Below, one piece after another: positions 60,701 through 64,000 of a stretch of 64,000 nucleotides of DNA (the first letter of the stretch is position 1; every line of letters begins with the position of its first letter). The DNA is from Ancylobacter defluvii (lineage in GTDB: Bacteria > Pseudomonadota > Alphaproteobacteria > Rhizobiales > Xanthobacteraceae), in NCBI RefSeq assembly GCF_018390605.1, contig NZ_JAHBGD010000005.1, positions 310,001 through 374,000 on the forward strand, given 5' to 3'. The notes under the pieces are model-generated. The model did not search any database, was not told the DNA's origin, and was given only the letters and a program-made list of their open reading frames with translations. The translations under genes were made by a program, and so were the position numbers.

Positions 60701-60712
60701 TGTCACTCTCAC

Positions 60713-61522
60713 TCAGAAATGGAAGGCGGAGAAGCGGTGCAGGAAGGCCTGCGTGCGCTCCTCGCGCGGGTTCTTCAGCACCTCGTCCGGCGTGCCCTGC
60801 TCATGGATGCGCCCCTCATGCAGGAACAGCACGCGGGTGGCGAAGTGATAGGCGAAGCCGAGCTCGTGGGTGACCAGCAGCATGGTGCGGCCCTCCCTGG
60901 AGAGGCCGAGGATGACGTCGAGCACCTCGCCGACCAGTTCCGGATCGAGCGAGGAGGTCGGCTCGTCGAACAGCAGGATCTCCGGCTCCATGGCCAGCGC
61001 GCGGGCGATGGCGACGCGCTGCTGCTGGCCGCCGGAGAGGCGCTGCGGGTACTGGTCGGCCTTCTCGGCGAGGCCGACGCGCTTGAGGTAATCCTGAGCC
61101 TTGGCGCGGGCCTCGGCCTTGGGAAGGCCCTTCACCGTCACCGGGCCTTCCATGACGTTCTCCAGCACGCTCATGTGCGGGAACAGGTTGAACTGCTGGA
61201 AGATCATGCCGACGCGGGTGCGCAGCCGCCGCAGCTCGCCGGATTTGGCGGTGAGGGCGCCGTTGCGGCCCTCGGTGCCGATCGGCGTGCCGTCGAGGGC
61301 GATGCGGCCGGCGCTCGGCGTCTCCATGAAGTTGATGCAGCGCAGGAAGGTGCTCTTGCCCGAGCCGGAGGAGCCGAGGATGGCGATGCGCTCGCCGGCG
61401 CCGACCTTCAGGTCGATGCCCTTCAGTACCTCATTGGTGCCGAAGCTCTTGCGCAGCCCCTCGACGGCGAGGACGGGTGTGGCGTCAGCCGGTAGGACGT
61501 CAGCCGGTAGGACGTTTGCCAT
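60713..61522 (-). CDS. Polar amino-acid ABC transporter ATPase (GlnQ/HisP type)
   Basis: A 269-residue ATPase. Walker A GSSGSGKST near 49, Q loop FQQFNLFPH, signature LSGGQQQRVAIARA near 163, Walker B ILLFDEPTSSLDP near 183 and switch His in LVTHELGFA. The N-terminal extension holds an exact 15-base tandem duplication (ADVLPADVLPAD). It serves the two permeases upstream on the same strand. It might also energise the ATPase-less Aap-like permeases at 20760-23096, which is speculation. Confidence 0.93.
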   Translation of the reverse strand: MANVLPADVLPADATPVLAVEGLRKSFGTNEVLKGIDLKVGAGERIAILGSSGSGKSTFLRCINFMETPSAGRIALDGTPIGTEGRNGALTAKSGELRRLRTRVGMIFQQFNLFPHMSVLENVMEGPVTVKGLPKAEARAKAQDYLKRVGLAEKADQYPQRLSGGQQQRVAIARALAMEPEILLFDEPTSSLDPELVGEVLDVILGLSREGRTMLLVTHELGFAYHFATRVLFLHEGRIHEQGTPDEVLKNPREERTQAFLHRFSAFHF

Positions 61523-61527
61523 GGCGC

Positions 61528-62196
61528 TCAGGCTCCCTTCGAGTTGAGGCGACGCTCAAGCGCATAGGCGGCCAGCGTTCCGGGATAGATCAGGACGAAG
61601 TAGATCACCGCGACGACGGTGAAGGTCTCCAGCGGCAGGAAGGTCTGCGTGCTCAGCATCTTCGCCTCGTACATCAGCTCCTGCACGGTGATGGTGGAGG
61701 CGATCGACGTCATTTTTGCGAGCTCGACGCCGCGATTGGTGAAGGCCGGCACCATGCGGGCCAGCGCCTGCGGCACCACCACGCGGCGCAGCAGCTGCCA
61801 CTCGCTCATGCCGATGGCCCGCCCGGCTTCCCACTGCCCGGCCGGCAGCGATTGCAGCCCGGCGCGCCAGATCTCGGCGCAATAGGCCGAGGTATTGAGG
61901 AACAGCCCGAGCGCGGCGGCGGTGAAGGCGGTGGGCTGCCAGCCCGACAAGGCGGGGAGGGCGTAATAGAACCAGATCAGCTGCACCAGCACCGGGGTGT
62001 TGCGGAACAGTTCGATATAGGCGGTGGCGATCAGGTTCGGCACCCGGCGGGAGGAGCCGCGGGCGACGCCGATGAACAGCCCGCACACCAGCGCGCCGGA
62101 AAAGGCGAGCACGAACAGCAGGACGGTGAGCTTGAGGCCGCGCAGCAGCAGATCGCCGTTCGCCAGGATCTCGCCGAACTGAAAGGAATAATTCAT
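61528..62196 (-). CDS. Polar amino-acid ABC transporter permease 1
   Basis: A 222-residue membrane protein with about five segments. YIELFRNTPVLVQLIWFYYALP near 61 (read as ELFRNTPVLVQLIWFYYALP) and EIWRAGLQSLPAGQWEAGRA near 110 are the HisM/GlnP signatures, the latter being the ATPase-contact loop. It pairs with the permease upstream (5-base gap to that gene's stop) to form a heterodimeric channel. Confidence 0.92.
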   Translation of the reverse strand: MNYSFQFGEILANGDLLLRGLKLTVLLFVLAFSGALVCGLFIGVARGSSRRVPNLIATAYIELFRNTPVLVQLIWFYYALPALSGWQPTAFTAAALGLFLNTSAYCAEIWRAGLQSLPAGQWEAGRAIGMSEWQLLRRVVVPQALARMVPAFTNRGVELAKMTSIASTITVQELMYEAKMLSTQTFLPLETFTVVAVIYFVLIYPGTLAAYALERRLNSKGA

Positions 62197-62201
62197 GGCG
62201 C

Positions 62202-62873
62202 TCACCGTGCCGCCCGGCGGGCGAGGCGATGCTCCACCGCGCGCATGCCGAGACTGGCGAGGAACAGGACGGTGAAGAACATCACCGCGACGGTCGAGTA
62301 GATCTCCATCGGCCGGTAGGTCTGGGTCGCCAGTACCATCGCCTTGTAGACCAGCTCGCCATAGGTGAGCGTGGCGGCGAGCGAGGTGGTCTTCACCAGC
62401 TCGAAGGAGCGCTCCATCAGCGGCGGGATCATCCGGCGGAAGGCCTGCGGCAGGATGACCCGGCGCATCAGCTGCGCGTGGCCCATGCCGATGGCGCGCC
62501 CGGCTTCCCACTGGCCGCGCTCGACCGAAACGATGCCGCCGCGGAACACCTCGGCGAAGAAGGCGCCGGACTGCACCGACAGCGCCGCCGCCGCGGCGGC
62601 GAAGGGCGTGAGGCTGATGCCGGTCAGGATCGGCAGGCCGTAGAAATACCAGAAGAAATGCACCAGCGGCGGGGTGTTGCGGTAGAACTCGATGATCGCG
62701 GTGGCGGGGATCGAGAGGAAGCGCGTCGGCGCCAGCCGCCCCATCGCCAGAACCAGCCCGATGACGAGGCCGAGGCCGATCGAGAAGCCGGAAAGCTTCA
62801 GCGTGTTGACCAGACCTTCCAGCAGCACGCCGAAATTGAGCCAGACCGGTCGGAAGTCCCATACATACTGCAT
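62202..62873 (-). CDS. Polar amino-acid ABC transporter permease 2
   Basis: A 223-residue membrane protein with about five segments. IIEFYRNTPPLVHFFWYFYG near 60 and EVFRGGIVSVERGQWEAGRA near 109 match the HisQ/GlnP family. First of the two permease genes; the binding protein gene lies 87 bases upstream. The spacing hints at lower permease than binding-protein expression. Confidence 0.92.
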   Translation of the reverse strand: MQYVWDFRPVWLNFGVLLEGLVNTLKLSGFSIGLGLVIGLVLAMGRLAPTRFLSIPATAIIEFYRNTPPLVHFFWYFYGLPILTGISLTPFAAAAAALSVQSGAFFAEVFRGGIVSVERGQWEAGRAIGMGHAQLMRRVILPQAFRRMIPPLMERSFELVKTTSLAATLTYGELVYKAMVLATQTYRPMEIYSTVAVMFFTVLFLASLGMRAVEHRLARRAAR

Positions 62874-62960
62874 TCGGATCCGCCTTGCCGGGATCGGGAA
62901 ACGTAAAAGCAGATCGGCGCACCGCTGTCTCGCGGCGCGCCGACCGGGGCAGGCGGGTGA

Positions 62961-63839
62961 TCAGGACTTCCAGCGCTCGCGCATGATCGCCGGCGTCGCG
63001 GCCGGATCGATGCCGCGGAAGGCAAGGTAGTCTTCGAAGATCTTCTGGGTCTGGCCGGTGGCGTAGAAATAGGCCAGGCAGACGCCGAGCCAGTCGCGCC
63101 AGCTCTTGTCGGCGACGTTCGGCACCGCGGCGGAGGACGGCGATTCGCGCAGCGGCTGCGGCAGGATGACCTTGCCGCGCTTGAGGCGCGACTGCAGCAT
63201 CACCAGCGCCGGGTGGAACAGCGAGATGCCGTCCATGCGGCCGGCGATGAAGGCGGCGCCGGTCTCGTCGGCGCTGGGGAAGCGCTCGATGGTGGCCTTG
63301 GGCAGGCGCACGGTGATGTCGCGATCGGGCGAGGTGCCGAGCACGACGCCGATGCGGAATTCCGGCTTGTTCATCTCCTCCCACGAGGTGACGCTGACCC
63401 CGTCGGCGAGCAGCACGCCCTGGGCGTACCAGAACATCGGCTGCACCGGGAAATCCACCGCCAGCGCGCGCTGCGGGGTGGCGTCCATGGTGAACATGAC
63501 GTCGAACTGCCCGGCCTGAAGCGCGGCGACGGCATTGCCCCAGGTGGTCTCGACCGGCACCGGCTTGACGCCGAGCTCCTTGGCCACCGCGACGCCGAGG
63601 CCCCAGCCGAGGCCGTACCATTCGCCGCTGCGCTGGTCCTTGTAGAACCACGGCTCGCCCGGCGCGACGCCGATGCGCAGCTCGCCGCGGTCGCGAATGG
63701 CTTTCAGCGATCCGCCAGCGTCCTGCGCCAGCGCCGAACCCGGCGTGGCGACGACGGAGCTGGCGGCGAGGGCCGCGGTCGCTCCCATGAGCGAGCCGGC
63801 GGTTAGAAAGGCGCGGCGGTTGCCGAGCTGTTCAGTCAT
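62961..63839 (-). CDS. Amino-acid ABC transporter substrate-binding protein
   Basis: A 292-residue periplasmic protein. The N-terminus NRRAFLTAGSLMGATAALAA is a twin-arginine-like signal with cleavage near ALAQD (about 39). The mature start IRDRGELRIGVAPGEPWFY and the QAGQFDVMFTMDATPQRA block are typical family 3 (SBP_bac_3) features. It feeds the two permeases and the ATPase of the same operon. ATG 63839 has AGAGGATG upstream. First gene of the 58375-63839 run, so the operon promoter should be in 63840-63960. Confidence 0.92.
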   Translation of the reverse strand: MTEQLGNRRAFLTAGSLMGATAALAASSVVATPGSALAQDAGGSLKAIRDRGELRIGVAPGEPWFYKDQRSGEWYGLGWGLGVAVAKELGVKPVPVETTWGNAVAALQAGQFDVMFTMDATPQRALAVDFPVQPMFWYAQGVLLADGVSVTSWEEMNKPEFRIGVVLGTSPDRDITVRLPKATIERFPSADETGAAFIAGRMDGISLFHPALVMLQSRLKRGKVILPQPLRESPSSAAVPNVADKSWRDWLGVCLAYFYATGQTQKIFEDYLAFRGIDPAATPAIMRERWKS

Positions 63840-64000
63840 GTGAACATCCTCTGGAAATGGATGGCAAATCTATATTTGTTTGGTAGATAATTGAAAGTAC
63901 GTTTCTTATAAGAATGTTTTATTCCTAATACGAAACTGTCAAGTGGACTCCGGCAGAGTTTCGGCAAAATCGAGATTTTGGTCGGCGGCGCAGACCCAGA
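63840..64000 (-). promoter_or_regulatory. AT-rich promoter region with 12-base palindrome
   Basis: The 161 bases upstream of the binding-protein gene are far more AT-rich than the rest of the window. TTCTTATAAGAA at 63903-63914 is a perfect palindrome 64-75 bases before the ATG and could be an operator. Nothing else is recognisable before the window edge. Confidence 0.5.

Noticed and set aside
1-64000. tRNA, rRNA, insertion sequences, integrases, phage genes
   Set aside because: None recognised on either strand; no transposase-like or integrase-like protein appears among the real genes.

Overview
This is a GC-rich chromosomal window packed with short-spaced operons. It suggests an alphaproteobacterium of the Hyphomicrobiales, perhaps Xanthobacteraceae-like. 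That placement is inference from gene content: Aap-type amino-acid uptake, glutathione-dependent formaldehyde oxidation, tripartite tricarboxylate transporters, OpgG/OpgH glucans, DUF2934, and an intergenic repeat of a kind I remember from this order. No rRNA, tRNA, CRISPR array, transposase or integrase is visible. Most genes serve uptake and breakdown of small organic compounds, plus surface or periplasmic glycans and trehalose.

Layout. 1-4151 (minus): five overlapping genes (HAD phosphatase, class III aminotransferase, ureohydrolase-family protein, SMR-type transporter, alpha/beta hydrolase) leave the window on the left; the pathway is not recognised. 4650-6460 (plus): a response regulator/histidine kinase pair. 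6809-11667 (plus): an exopolysaccharide-type operon with UDP-glucuronate decarboxylase, a GT2 synthase and a GH26-like glycosidase. Two tiny ORFs are coupled into it by ATGA overlaps, and an 11-bp direct repeat in its promoter may be the regulator's target. 11830-12612 (minus): two small hypothetical genes.

12780-18531: a LysR regulator diverges from tctC-tctB-tctA, an HpcH/HpaI aldolase and a GarR-type reductase, consistent with uptake and cleavage of a sugar-acid-like compound to pyruvate plus glycerate. A strong hairpin then separates it from convergent fghA-adhC (formaldehyde detoxification). 20760-27830: an Aap-like binding protein and two permeases without an ATPase, a fold-IV aminotransferase resembling (R)-amine transaminases, a divergent GntR regulator and a class III aminotransferase. 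Four copies of the palindrome GTGATCAC lie in the intergenic regions on either side of the GntR gene. 27900-29720: an EamA exporter and a convergent AraC regulator.

30030-42806 (plus): about 12.8 kb holding two different HyuA/HyuB (hydantoinase/oxoprolinase/carboxylase family) pairs around a complete Liv-type ABC transporter, with a 63-residue putative zinc protein. This is the best candidate for an undescribed catabolic system. 42998-53192 (minus): opgG-opgH-glgX-treZ-treY, an osmoadaptation block joining periplasmic glucan synthesis to trehalose formation from glycogen. 53313-58109 (minus): an iron/AfuABC-type transporter and a class I glutamine amidotransferase. 58375-63839 (minus): a polar amino-acid ABC transporter, a class IV aminotransferase homologue that seems to lack its PLP lysine, and an MmgE/PrpD protein. 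All calls come from reading translated sequence by eye; no database search was run.
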